Assembly: GCA_903813345.2 (NCBI GenBank)
Contig: CAIIXF020000005.1
Span: forward strand, 42,387,394 to 42,451,393
DNA: 64,000 bases
Reading direction: 5' to 3'
DNA from: Owenia fusiformis
Lineage: Eukaryota; Annelida; Polychaeta; Sabellida; Oweniidae
The notes below the pieces were generated by a model, which was not told where the DNA came from, searched no databases, and was given only the letters and a program-made list of their open reading frames with translations. Every line of letters starts with the position of its first letter. The stretch's first letter is position 1. Below, piece by piece: positions 49,336-59,652 of the stretch. Made by a program: the position numbers and the translations under genes.

Positions 49336-49693
49336 CTACAAAAAGAATATAGCACTTATTTTGAACACAACTGAATGAAACATTTCATATTTTTCAATAA
49401 ATATAGTTTTATCCATTGTGCATATATATCTCTTACATAAGTCAATAATTTGCCCAGATAATCGTGGCAAGATTTTGTCACACTTTCATATGGATGGATG
49501 GAGGGTTTCACTTTATCCCAACCAAACTTTGTTAGCTTGGATAATAAAGGTATGAATACATGTTAATTGCTTTCATATTTATGGTATTAGAATGAGTTTT
49601 TCTACTTTAATAGGCCATGAAATGAATTCTCTGATATTTAACAGAGAATCTACTTTTTAAGGCCCAATGTCTTTTGTTATTAAATTTACTTAC

Positions 49694-49792
49694 AGGGGTA
49701 AGATCACTGCTGATCTTTTTAAGATGACATACTGGTCGACTTCTTCATCTGGGGTGAACAGTTCAGGTCCAAAATATGATTTTCTTTCTCCC
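49694..49792 (-). CDS. KDZ-like exon 3 (GERK..FGP segment)
   Basis: This 99-bp exon runs from a pyrimidine-rich TTTATTAG acceptor to a GTAAGT donor. It encodes GERKSYFGPELFTPDEEVDQY and onward. KDZ proteins carry a similar segment between DGN and the Cys-His-Lys signature. It enters in phase 2, in frame with the DGN exon, and ends in phase 2. Confidence 0.65.
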
Positions 49793-50144
49793 CTAATAAA
49801 AAAAATAATAAAAAACAAATCATAGAAACAATCAGGATGAAAAACAATATAATGAATAACATGATATCTGTTGTAAGATATGTGATGTGTTAACATTCCT
49901 AACTTATACATTTTTATGCCATCAAGTATTCACATATCATCACATATGAAAAAAATATGTCCATTGGTTTTTGAGTTTTGGCAATAATCATAGACAAGGC
50001 ATTAACATGCTAACTGTCACCACCTGTCATTTGTTACAGACAGCAACTGCCGAACACCAACCACTGAACACCAAACACAAAAAAAAGTTGGTGACCATAA
50101 CAATGTCACATGCAAGACTGCTTTAAAACCCACACACTAATTAC

Positions 50145-50566
50145 ATGCTCAGCCTTTTTATCTTCATATTTCCATCAATCATAATAGAATGGGTACTTAA
50201 ATCACTTAACATACCTTAAGAATATCTATCTTTGACTGTGGTTTGTTTGTTGGTTGTCTTGGAACCCAAGCAGGATTGCTACTATTCCAAATAATATCAA
50301 AGAGTGGTTCTGGCTGTATTCTCAATATTGAGGGATATAATGGCTGGCCATCTTCATCCACACAGTCAAGGTCAAGGTCTTTAGAGGCAACTTTCTTAAA
50401 GTTTTCAATCGTAAAGGGCCCATTGTCTTTGATGTACCATGTCCAAAAATTCACTGTGTCTCCAGTTTTTTGAGTCCTCCAATATGCATCAGCAACAAGC
50501 CTTCGCTGTGATAAGGTGCCTATTTCATGCTCATGCTTATCATCATACTTCACGCCACGCTTGATT
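50145..50566 (-). CDS. KDZ-like exon 2, N-terminal region to DGN motif
   Basis: The acceptor (GTATTCCAG) joins in phase 2 with the start exon at 52059. The frame is open for 117 codons to a GTATGT site at 50214, where I also see a stop in the same frame. Shifting one base at about 50205 reopens a frame that reads STHSIMIDGNMKIKRLS to a donor GTAATT at 50144, and that donor joins in phase with 49792. The DGN motif is the family's conserved position just before the catalytic region. A single indel is the simplest explanation. Confidence 0.65.
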
Positions 50567-50696
50567 CTGGAATACAAACATTCATCTTTAACTTTTAATT
50601 ACGGACAGATTTATAATAATGGGAGGCTTATAGGCATCAATGTTCAGTATAAATTTCCACTGGATTTTAAATATTTTTTGAACCATTAGTAAGATA

Positions 50697-51161
50697 CTGT
50701 AGATTTGGTTAATTTGGTGCCCGCTTTAATTTGGCGAATTTGGCGACATTGTAAAATTCGCCAATATAAATCTTCGCCAAAATTTAGAATGAATCCCCGG
50801 GAATTATCTAGGGTATTTTGTCCAGTGTATTTAGGTCACTTCCAGTTAAGTTTTTTCCAAAAATATGAAAAAAAGTCTCATAAATTGGCTCAGAACTGGT
50901 CAGTCACCCATTAATACTCAGGGAAAAACTAGAAAGGAAAAGCGCGGTATAGTAGCAACATCGATCGAAGTGCAAAATGTAAAGGTTGATCTCACAAAAA
51001 TGTACAAACATGGTGAATATCGCCAGTGGTCCTCAAAAGAAAAAATGAACATAGCCAAACATGCCCAATTTTTTGCATATCCGCCAAATTAAATAGCCGC
51101 TAATATGCCAAAAATGGCAAAATCGTCAAATTAAGAAGCGCCTAATTAACCCAATCTACAG
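50697..51161. mobile_element. CTGTAGATTGGG MITE family, copy 3 (465 bp)
   Basis: Same termini and interior as 47047-47477, TA flanks at 50695-50696 and 51162-51163. It lies in the first intron of the KDZ-like gene. Confidence 0.88.
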
Positions 51162-51170
51162 TAACAGAAA

Positions 51171-51375
51171 TTCTGTTTTGACCTCCAGTCAGTTTGACTA
51201 GTTCAACATACATGTATCATTTACATGACCAGGATCACAATGTACATTGTACATGGTCAGAGGGCTGAAAAAATTATTTCATCATGTTTAGGGTCATTCT
51301 GACCATGTACATTGTGATCCTGGTCATGTAAATGATATTTGGCACTAGTCAAACTGACTGGAGGTCAAAACAGAA
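51171..51375. mobile_element. 205-bp palindromic MITE
   Basis: TTCTGTTTTGACCTCCAGTC is mirrored at the right end. A second block (CATTTACATGACCAGGATCA) is mirrored too, so almost the full length is one hairpin. It starts 10 bp after the preceding MITE. Confidence 0.85.
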
Positions 51376-51534
51376 CTTTGTTATCCACAGGACGATTAGG
51401 ACTTGAGACATACGAGGGCTCTGCCTGATCTTCCATACAAACCCCTGTGCTGTTATCTTGGTTCAAAAAATCTTCAAAATTCAGTATGGTTTTGTCACTT
51501 CCTGTTTTGGCATTTCCTGTCAGGACCATGGCAC

Positions 51535-52480
51535 CTCAAGATCATGCCTGTTGGAGATTTCAATTTATTTTTAAAAAAATTCAAAAAACAAACATGGCGA
51601 CTTCTTGAATCGAAAATAAGCCAATGTCGAAATAGCCCCATGACCATAGATCTCGGCCAGATTCTTTTGTAGTAGGATCAGTAGCTCAATAATTATTCTT
51701 TGAGCCTATGAGATCCTACTACAAAACGATCTGGCCAATATCTGTGCCCATGACGAAGTAAACCCATGGTCGAGGTTCAACGGATCTCCCCTTTACTATG
51801 ATTTTTTCGGTTAACATGCCCCAATACGAAATCTTTATTGAAATGGTACAATTGAAGGCTACCCACACTGTCCTCCTAAAGAGAAAGGTGCAATTCCTCT
51901 CAGAGAATATTGCATCTCCAGGGAGGGTCTAGGAACACACGAGGTCATTGTTCGATACCCCATTCAAGCCCCTGTATTATTATTAAATACTCCCATATCT
52001 TATGTTTTGGGAATGGCTGGAATGGAAAATAATTCGAAAAATAATTTCTACTTCTTACCTGGAACGACTTTTCGGCATTTTTGTAGACTAGATAGATTGT
52101 TGTTGCTATGCTATGTTTGAACGTGGAACTAATGATCTCTCCTTAACAAGATAGAATGCAGCAAGGTTTCCCAATGATATAATATTTAGCCATTTATTCA
52201 AGAAATCATTCCTCTTGAAAACGTGTGCAGCGCGCCATTTTTAAAGAATACGGAGTGAATACGATACGCAAGCATTATTATCTAAAAGTCTATCATATAA
52301 CTCCAATCTGTAGTGATTCGTCATACTATTCTATTTAAATTAATAGTGAACCCAAAATATAATTTTTAAATACTCAAATTTAATAAATAATATTAGCACT
52401 GAATTTGACATTAATATTGCGGCATGAGCGCAACTGCTATCGTTGCGGCAATACCGCAATGGTATTAGGAGTATTGACTG
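51535..52480 (-). repeat. right terminal inverted repeat of the giant transposon
   Basis: Inverted counterpart of the left end. The TTGCGG-TATTG-CCGCAA hairpin is at about 52442-52460. The start exon of the KDZ-like gene (52059-52078) lies in it. A nested hairpin at 51655-51736 interrupts the homology with the left end. Confidence 0.8.
51655..51736. mobile_element. 82-bp hairpin nested in the right TIR
   Basis: GGCCAGATTCTTTTGTAGTA mirrors TACTACAAAACGATCTGGCC. It interrupts inverted homology with the left transposon end, so it was probably inserted later. Confidence 0.75.
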
Positions 52481-52599
52481 AATCTACATGTAAAATTACA
52501 TTTAGAAATGTGGTTTTGAAAATTTAATTTTGTTAGAAAATGTGACTTAATAAGTTATAGGTCGGGGAGATTCCCCATAGACCCAATGTTGTAAAACCA

Positions 52600-52828
52600 C
52601 AAAAAGTGAAATATCTTTTCTTGTGTTGGGTAGATAATATTTTCTTTTACTGGACATATTTTAATTCGAATAACTATCAGATACATAAAGGTAATATGGA
52701 AAGCGAACCACTAAAACTGATGCATATTCAAGTTTAAGGGAATTTTGTAATACCCTGCCATGTTAATTCCCCCGAATCAGCCACCTGGTGGCGAAACTGG
52801 TAACTACCTCCCGCATCTGAGTAATTGG
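52600..52828. repeat. dispersed repeat family Y, copy 2 (inverted)
   Basis: Inverted relative of 37895-38184. It contains the palindrome GCCACCTGGTGGC at 52780-52792. Confidence 0.65.
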
Positions 52829-52907
52829 CCGGGTGCTGCCCGATGAATCGGAGCAAAAATAACACAGGCATTATGGTTCGATTGACCAATGCTGCTAGCT
52901 TCAGCTG

Positions 52908-53130
52908 TCTATGATCCAACTAAAAAACACCCGAGTTTATCAATTAAAGTTAGATCACGAGTCGTCTACATTGCAAGTTGCTTATGATCCAACTCAACAA
53001 AAGGTAAGATCACGAGTCGGCTACATTGCGAGTTGTCTATGATCCAACTCAACAAAGACCCGAGTTTACCAATAATGTAAGATCACGAGTCGTCTACATT
53101 GCGAGTTGTCTATGGTTAACTCGACAAAGG
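52908..53130 (+). repeat. short tandem repeat, 73-bp unit, about three copies
   Basis: GATCACGAGTCGTCTACATT recurs at intervals of 55 and 73 bp; the shorter unit lacks 18 bp. ATGATCCAACTCAACAAA is the other landmark. Confidence 0.8.
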
Positions 53131-53249
53131 TCCTAGCAACCAAGCTTCCAGTAGGTAGTTACCGATTTCACCACCAGGGTGCTAATTTGGTTCGGATAAC
53201 ATGGCAGATATGATAGAAAGTCCCTCAACTTGAATCACTCAACTATACC

Positions 53250-53774
53250 CACGGTGTTATAGCATGACGGTTACGCCACCTCTGAAAACGAGGTTGGACG
53301 GCTACGCTCTGATTTATCCAATAAAATGGCCGCGATGGAAGAGAAAACTAAGGTTGGTGCATTATTTTCTACTACTGTGTATCAATGAAGGATGAATGAT
53401 TTATGTAAACTTCGCATTCGGTGATGCATTCAGTAATGTATATTTTGAACGTAGTCTTTGCAATTTGATGCCCGGGGATAACATGAAATAAGAGAAAAAC
53501 TGACGAGTTTGAAATTCAAAACTAAACAAAATTTAGTAATTTGTTTATTTTTATGTTAGGGCATGGTCTACATTGCCTAAAAACCTTGGGGGTATATACT
53601 TAGATATAACCTACATACGATCATACAAAGCCAATTGAGCATTGGAAACCACCTAATATGTTCTACTCAAGCCATAATAATGTATTTTGAATTTGCGGTA
53701 ACGTAAAAAATTGATGGACGGTTACGGGAACCTGATTCAAATATGAAACCCCGATTCATTGTTATTAATTTAGG
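53250..53774 (-). mobile_element. CACGGTG family copy 3, truncated and inverted
   Basis: The first 520 bp correspond to the right half of copy 1 in reverse orientation. It then stops and is followed by a short inverted duplicate (53772-53801) of its own interior (about 53575-53620). The second TIR is missing. Confidence 0.8.
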
Positions 53775-53810
53775 TTACATCTATATACCCCGAGTTCGTT
53801 ATGGGCGAAA

Positions 53811-54130
53811 ACGGTATGGAGCTGGGATTGAAAATAGTGGTATGAAAATGGTATAGAGAATGGAGAAAAATGGTATGAAAATGAGAGAAAATGGTATGTA
53901 GAATTGGAGAAAATGGTATGGAAATTAGAGAAAATGGTGGGGAGAACTGGGGAAAATGTTATGAATTGGATATAATGGTATGGTTGAGAAGGGATGAATT
54001 TAATGGAGAATTGAATGGATTGGTATTGGGATGTTGTAGAATGATGGAGAATTGTAGAGAATAGTACAGGTTCAGTAAGGCAAAGTGGAAACTGTGGAAG
54101 ATTAGAGAGAATAACATGGTGGATTTAATG
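53811..54130 (+). repeat. degenerate 20-bp G/A-rich tandem repeat
   Basis: Repeats of the form GGAGAAAATGGTATGAAAAT, increasingly degenerate towards 54130. Confidence 0.7.
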
Positions 54131-54639
54131 GAATGATATTGAGAACTGTCTCTGGAAAGGGGATTTCTCTGAAGTATAAAGCGGCATTAGCATTATCACA
54201 TCGTTTTGTGGCTTTGTGGTCACATACTTTCGTTCTTTCTCCCCTCGTAAGTCAAACTCGTTCAGTTTCACAAAATCAAGATCATCAGCTCACAACATCG
54301 TCCCTTTCCACCGGGTTAAACGATTGGACCAACTGAAACCGTTTTGTTAACCAAGATGAACTCGCCAGTGGTCGCACTGATGTTAAATTCATTCGTGTTA
54401 GTGCCAATGGAAACATATGTTCAACTTCGCAATTGTGCATTATAGCCTGAACGGACTTGATGTTTGCTCAACAATAGAATCGAGTAAAACTAAAATGCCT
54501 TACACAAACAAACATTCCCAAAAACATTCCTAAAATAAATCTGGAGATAAGAGTCTATAAATATATTCCTAAAAAGCCAGGAGTCTTTGCTTTGATGTTT
54601 GTACCTATCAGTTATTCTTGCCATGCAAATTAAAAGAAA
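54131..54639. other. non-coding interval, nothing recognised
   Basis: Open frame at 54133-54336 has no features. AT-rich otherwise. Confidence 0.45.
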
Positions 54640-54845
54640 TTCTTCAGTTTAATGACACTTCTTCTTAGTGTTTTGACCTCGACCTTGGGGAAGATGGTCT
54701 GATTAATAGCGGTGTCTATTCATTTATTCACTTATTCAACATGTTTTAATTTATGATTGTTTGCATTTATATTACACTTTAATGTATTTAAACTATTGTA
54801 ACTCTCTATTAATTAGAGGTAAATAAATATACAATACAACAATCA
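54640..54845 (+). mobile_element. LINE 3' UTR remnant
   Basis: Shares GACCTTGGGGAAGATGGTCT-type sequence (about 54685-54705) and surrounding 3' UTR with the LINE ending near 63250. It ends in AATAAATATACAATACAACAA. It is a dead, strongly 5'-truncated insertion of a related LINE. Confidence 0.7.
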
Positions 54846-55729
54846 GTTGTTTGGTTACTAAGTTATCAGAGTCTCAACATAAGGGAATTTATGATGGGGC
54901 ATTAATATGAGTTGTCAACATGATGTGATGTGTGTATATGTTTAAATATACAAATGCATCATGTGGATATGATTATAGTGTTAAAGCATACGAGTACTTA
55001 CACATTCCTCTAATTTGCGTGCATAGTTGAGTCATATATCAAAACCTAATTTTCAATATTACCCCAGACTGGTTTACCCACCAGGGTCTAAATCAATAGG
55101 TATAAGAACTAAAATGGCGTACAACGTAATCGAACATTGATAATCGTACGCAATTCAACGCATGGAATGACTAAGAGGAAAAAGTAACCAATGCAAGAAA
55201 GATTGAATGAAACACTACGTCTAACAATCTGTAATTGAAATTTTTAAAATACATATTAGCGACGTTTGATTTATAAACTGAATATTATCACATCAAGTCT
55301 CTCATCGTGGTTAGTTTAGGAATACACACACGCATACAAATACCCTGCGCACAGAGACTACTTGAAGACGAAAGCTCTCTTTTAAGAAGTGAAGTCGAAG
55401 GAATACAAAGGGTAGCATACATATTTTAAAAGGAAAGTTAAAGAGCTGTTCAATTTATTCGATGTTAGTGAATTACTTCATATGTTTACATGCTGTTGCT
55501 TCTGCTAATTTTCAAGGGAAACTCTCAGACAGTCTGTTTATCACATGAACAGTTTATGTGAAGTTTGCTATCAACACACATTGTAAATCGTTTAGGAAGA
55601 ATCAAATACTGACATTGAAAAGTTCGGGAAGGTTTACAGGCCAATATAGATCTAAATTGGAACGGCTTGAAAATTTCCCCCACAAACCAAGCGATATAAA
55701 GATCCTGTACTAAGCATAAAGGTACTTAC
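54846..55729. other. non-coding interval, nothing recognised
   Basis: AT-rich DNA with no repeat or gene that I can identify. Confidence 0.45.
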
Positions 55730-56535
55730 CCTACTATCACACCAAACTTGTTTTCACTAAGTTCACGAAGACGGGCTTCAACTGTGTACGAGCGGACTGG
55801 ACGTACCTAGAACCGTTTGGGGTCTATTTACAAACTTCATCGAACGTACTCGAACGGGTAGGTCCTCTAAAACTTAGAACATGCTCAAAATGTTCTCGTT
55901 GTCGATACGTTCTACAATTAGAACGAGTGACAACGTACTAACGACGAGCCGGGCGTACTACGAACGGAACCGTCGTACTTCAATCCTACTAGGGACGTTT
56001 TAACAACGAGTTGAACTGTCTGAGGATGTATTAAGAACGAGGTAGAACTAATTGCGAACGGGTTTAAACTGATTAAGAACGTGACTATTTAAGACTGCTT
56101 ATGAACGAGTTAACAAAAATATAGCTATCACACCAAACAAGTTGCCACTGCGTTCTTCAAAATTGGTTTTAAACTGTGTGCGAACGGAATGAACGTAGCT
56201 GCAACGTTCTAAGGTCTATTTACGAACTTCATGAACGTTCTCAGACGGGAAGGTGATTTTAGAATTTTGAATCGATTCAAAATTCGATGGCGACCATACC
56301 GTTCTGTAATCAGGTCATGATGACCTTCTAGACTAAGGGACGCGTTATACGACGTTGCACACCGACCTGGTGCGACCTGAACGAACTGCGAATGAGATGG
56401 ACGTATTGAAGACTGTTTATGAATGAAGTAGCTAATTATTTTAGACATATATCCCGACCGCAGCCAGATCGAGCCCGTTTTACGACTTTTTCGTAGGACT
56501 GGCAAGAACGGGTAAGAACTAGTTTGGTGTGATAG
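55730..56535. mobile_element. TIR element rich in GAACG/CGTTC words (copy 1)
   Basis: CTATCACACCAAAC at 55734 and GTTTGGTGTGATAG ending at 56535 are inverted termini. A second internal copy of the left terminus occurs at 56125, so two element versions overlap (55734-56535 and 56125-56535). GAACG or CGTTC occurs dozens of times. The minus-strand frame 56209-56505 is not protein-like and recurs only because the element is duplicated. Confidence 0.82.
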
Positions 56536-56607
56536 GGGGGTTAGCGATCAAAGAAAATGCAATGAGTCATTATATCTTTCCTTTTAAGGCCAATATGTAT
56601 GGCCTTA

Positions 56608-58117
56608 ATCAAGTTCCCGAATAATCGTGATCACTATAGAACATAACCAAACCAGCAAGACACGTCAAAATGACCCCCCCTGTTAAGTTTTTTCCCCATA
56701 ACCTTTTATTGCCATATGGTAGGGTCTTCAAATTTTCAGTAGCTGAAGCTACAGATATAAGAAATGTTTTCTGAAAAAATCAGCAAAATTGTACATAGGG
56801 TAATTGATTTATTATGATGTAATCATCAGCTGCAATAGACAAAATCGGAAAAGACTAGCACTATTTCTACCATACATGCTATCTTTAGAATAAGATTACA
56901 CATTCTTTCATCATCATAGTTGTTAAAGTATTTACACCAAGTTGTAGATAATTGAATGAAGTATATTTTGGGAAAGTTTGAACATCCTAGCTTTACTAAT
57001 TTGTTATTAATCTATTATGATGTAATCATCAGCTCCAATAGACAAAATAAGAAAAAGGCTAGCACTAATCCTACCATACGCACTGGCGGATCTGGGGGGG
57101 GGGGGGCCCAGGGGCCCGGGCCCCCCCCCTTGGGTGGGCCCAGAAAAAAAAATTGTGCCCAAAAAAAATTTTGAGCCAAAAAAGGCCTTAAGGCCCCAAA
57201 AAGTAGGCCTTTTTGGTCATAAATTGGCCTTCTAAGGCCTTGTTTTTTAATTTCAGGCCAAATTTTGAAGAAAATGGGCCTCAAAATTTCAAAATTTGGG
57301 TCCACTTTTGGGTTTTTGGGGCCCAAAATTTTTGCGCGGAACTTTTTTTCTCAGACCAGAAGTTTGGGCCCCCCCCTTGTTGGTTCCCAGATCCGCCCCT
57401 GATACGTGTTGTCTTAAGAATAAAATTACGCAATCTTTCATCATTGTAGTTGTTAAAGTTTTTACACCAACTTGTAGATAATTGAATGAAGTATATGTGG
57501 AAAAAGTTTGAACATCCTAGCTCTAATAATAAAAAAGTTACAAGGGGGTGCCCTTTTGACCCCCCTTAGGTGTTCGTGTGACTATTTTTACCTTAGGGCT
57601 TCTAGGGTTAATCAAGTTCCCGAATGATCTTGATCACCATAGAACGTAACCAAACCACCAAGACATGTGCAACGTATTAAAGACTGCTTATGAACGAGTA
57701 AGCAAAAATATAGCTATCACACAAGTTGCCACTGCGTTCTTCAAAACTGGTTTTAAACTGTGTGCGAGCGGAATGAACGTAGCTGCAACGTTCTAAGGAC
57801 TATTCACGAACTTCATGATCGTTCTCAGACGGAAAGGTGATTTTAGAATTTTGAAATGATTCAATATTCGATGGCGACCAGCCGTTCTGTAATCAGGTCA
57901 TGATGACCTTCTAGACTAAGGGACGCGTTATACGACGTTGCACACCGACCTGGTGCGACCTGAACGAACTGCGAATAAGATGGACGTATTGAAAAATGTT
58001 TATGAACGAAGTAGCTAATTATTTTAGACATATTTCCCGACCACAGCCATATTGAGCCCGTTTTACGACGTTTTCGTAGGACTGGCAAGAACGGGTAAGA
58101 ACTAGTTGGTGTGATAG
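56608..58117 (+). repeat. tandem duplication including GAACG element copy 2
   Basis: TTAATCAAGTTCCCGAATAA at 56608 recurs at about 57608. Sequence around 56085-56535 recurs at 57665-58117 (element copy 57715-58117), and part again from 58172. Between them a block of about 200 bp starting GATTTATTATGATGTAATCA near 56803 is also doubled, at 57009; the second copy is split by the MITE at 57081-57401. Confidence 0.75.
57081..57401. mobile_element. hAT-like G/C-run MITE, 321 bp
   Basis: CACTGGCGGATCTGGG at the left and CCCAGATCCGCCCCTG at the right, flanked by ATACG (57076-57080, 57402-57406). The neighbouring tandem copy shows the uninterrupted site, confirming insertion. Long G and C runs lie inside both ends. 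Confidence 0.82.
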
Positions 58118-58171
58118 GGCGGGGGGGGTTACGGAATAAGACTTTGCTTTAGAACAAACTAGCAAAAATAG

Positions 58172-58290
58172 CTATTACACCAAACTACTTGTCACTGCGT
58201 TCTTCAAAACGTTTCCGAACTTGTTTTAAACTGTGTGCGAAAGAAATGAACGAAGCTGCAACTCATGGACGTGCTCGGGCGGGAAGGAGA
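58172..58290 (+). mobile_element. GAACG element, partial copy 3
   Basis: CTATTACACCAAACTACTTG matches the left end of the family; the copy is lost after about 120 bp, where the next element begins. Confidence 0.65.
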
Positions 58291-58301
58291 TTTGGGTGCA
58301 C

Positions 58302-59446
58302 CCCAGTTGTCCGAAACCCAGTTGTCCGAAACCCAGTTGTCCGAAACCCAGTTGTCCGAAACCCAATTGTCCGAAACCCATTACTCCGAAAAATATAGTC
58401 ATAATTTACTAGAGAAAGGGGAGACGTACTTCAGCTTAGGCCAGTTTCATACCATGTATTTGGCCAAATTAATGGCATGGACGCATTCTGATGTTCATAG
58501 ATCTCTCTCTCTCACTTTGAATTGCATCCATTGCACGCGTTACCAGACTGGCAGGAACGGGGGATTTATTTTACATTGTGATTCTAAAAAAAGGTTATCA
58601 AAATACAATATATATTAAGGAACAGTTTATCTTATCTTCTTCAATCTCTTTTATATAGGCAAAATAAAATGAATCATTTTGAAACAGATAAAATAAGTTT
58701 ACGCATATAGTACTTTAAGAATACGTCGCATTTAATTTCTTAGTCTCTGTATTTTATCAAATCGTAAAAGAACAAAACATTCTTAACTTAATCACTTGCC
58801 GGGATCAACTGGAAACGAAGGCAGGCTGTCCTCGTATCAAAATGGATGTTCTCCCATTCGCAAGAAGTTTCATTTTCGCCATTTATATACTCACTTCATC
58901 CTTTTAATTTGATCTCTATTTCTCGAACAGAGTACGTACGTGAAGAATAAGTTTTGGTTTCAAAATATATACATGTCAACTTTACTAAATAAATGCGCAC
59001 TGGCTCGGGAAATGTTTTTTTCCTTTCATGAACGCCAATCACCCATTAGAAAATGTTGTTCCCTCTCAAAAAAGGCCCATGGGCCATAAAGAAAATTGGT
59101 TTAAAAATTGTAGACCCCTATGTATGTTGTGTAAACGCCATTTTACAATGGGAATAACATAATTTAACTTTGTTTGTTTGAACATCTATATCACCTGTAT
59201 ATGAACTTTCGTAGGCTAAACATTAAACAATTAACGTCTTGACTTAGCATATTTAGCCTAATTTTGCAATGATGTCAACGTTATTCCAATGTTATGTTGT
59301 GATTCGTAGAGGTTGCGATAACGAGATTCGTTTAAAAAAATTGTATTTTTCAAATAAGATCCCCCTAATTTTCGGAGAACTGGGTTTCGGAGAACTGGGT
59401 TTCGGAAAACTGGGTTTCGGAGAACTGGGTTTCGGACAACTGGGTT
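58302..59446. mobile_element. 1.1-kb element with tandem-repeat inverted termini (foldback-like)
   Basis: The left terminus (58302-58392) is about six units of the 15-bp repeat TTGTCCGAAACCCAG. The right terminus (59373-59446) has about five units of the same repeat inverted (CTGGGTTTCGGAGAA). Both arrays end on the inner side in CTCCGAAAA. Inverted termini built of short tandem repeats recall Drosophila foldback elements. The interior has no recognisable gene. Confidence 0.75.
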
Positions 59447-59652
59447 GACCCCTCCAAGATTCCCATATGTTAATAATGTCACTCAATTTAGTTATGTTTC
59501 AGAATGCGCTAATTATACGAACGCAGTAGGACGCCATGAGCAAACGTTACAATTATTGCAACTTAATCACAAGGGAGATAGAAAAGAGGTTAATGACAGA
59601 ACTGAGTAGTATATTTCCAATGGTTGTAATCTATTCTTCAGACTTACAACTA

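Larger units (their letters stand above)
45877..52078 (-). pseudogene. KDZ (Kyakuja-Dileera-Zisupton) transposase-like gene, decayed
   Basis: Inferred exons, 5' to 3' on the minus strand: 52078-52059 (ATG, seven codons), 50566-50145, 49792-49694, 49335-49125, 48718-48637, 46835-46716 and 46407-45877. The product begins MPKSRSR and holds the DGN motif followed by GERK..FGP..F. It then has the family signature C-G-x-S-H-W-K-A-A, LD.TG.FG, CRH and LLNMF, and ends in a charged helical region and an acidic tail. KDZ proteins are RNase H-fold DNA transposases. Lesions: a one-base frameshift near 50205; the frame of 49335-49125 does not join its neighbours; no exon matches the second catalytic half; and a frameshift near 46030-46050 separates the acidic tail. 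Either this copy is dead or small exons and indel errors hide the rest. Confidence 0.7.
31571..52480. mobile_element. giant (20.9 kb) KDZ/Zisupton-like DNA transposon with two convergent genes
   Basis: Both ends start CAGTCAATRCTC and are flanked by AATCTAC (31564-31570 and 52481-52487). If the G at 52480 belongs to the duplication, it is the 8-bp GAATCTAC (31563-31570). From 31593 and 52458 inward about 88 bases are identical in inverted orientation. Further inverted homology follows at matching depth: TATTCACTCC near 31791 and 52261; GAGATCCGT near 32141 and 51788; and 32520-32640 against 51541-51660, about 80 percent identical by eye. Inside are a plus gene (31816-40067) and a minus gene (52078-45877) that converge. 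The minus gene has the KDZ transposase signature; KDZ/Zisupton elements are reported, as I recall, to make 8-bp duplications. Many smaller TIR elements are nested within. Both genes are damaged, so this copy is probably immobile. Confidence 0.8.

Noticed and set aside
56209-56505. Conserved minus-strand ORF shared with 57861-58088
   Set aside because: The similarity follows from duplication of the whole element; the frame breaks in the second copy and composition reflects GAACG words.
57015-57449. ORFs over the G/C-run MITE
   Set aside because: Low-complexity Gly/Pro stretches from homopolymer runs on both strands.
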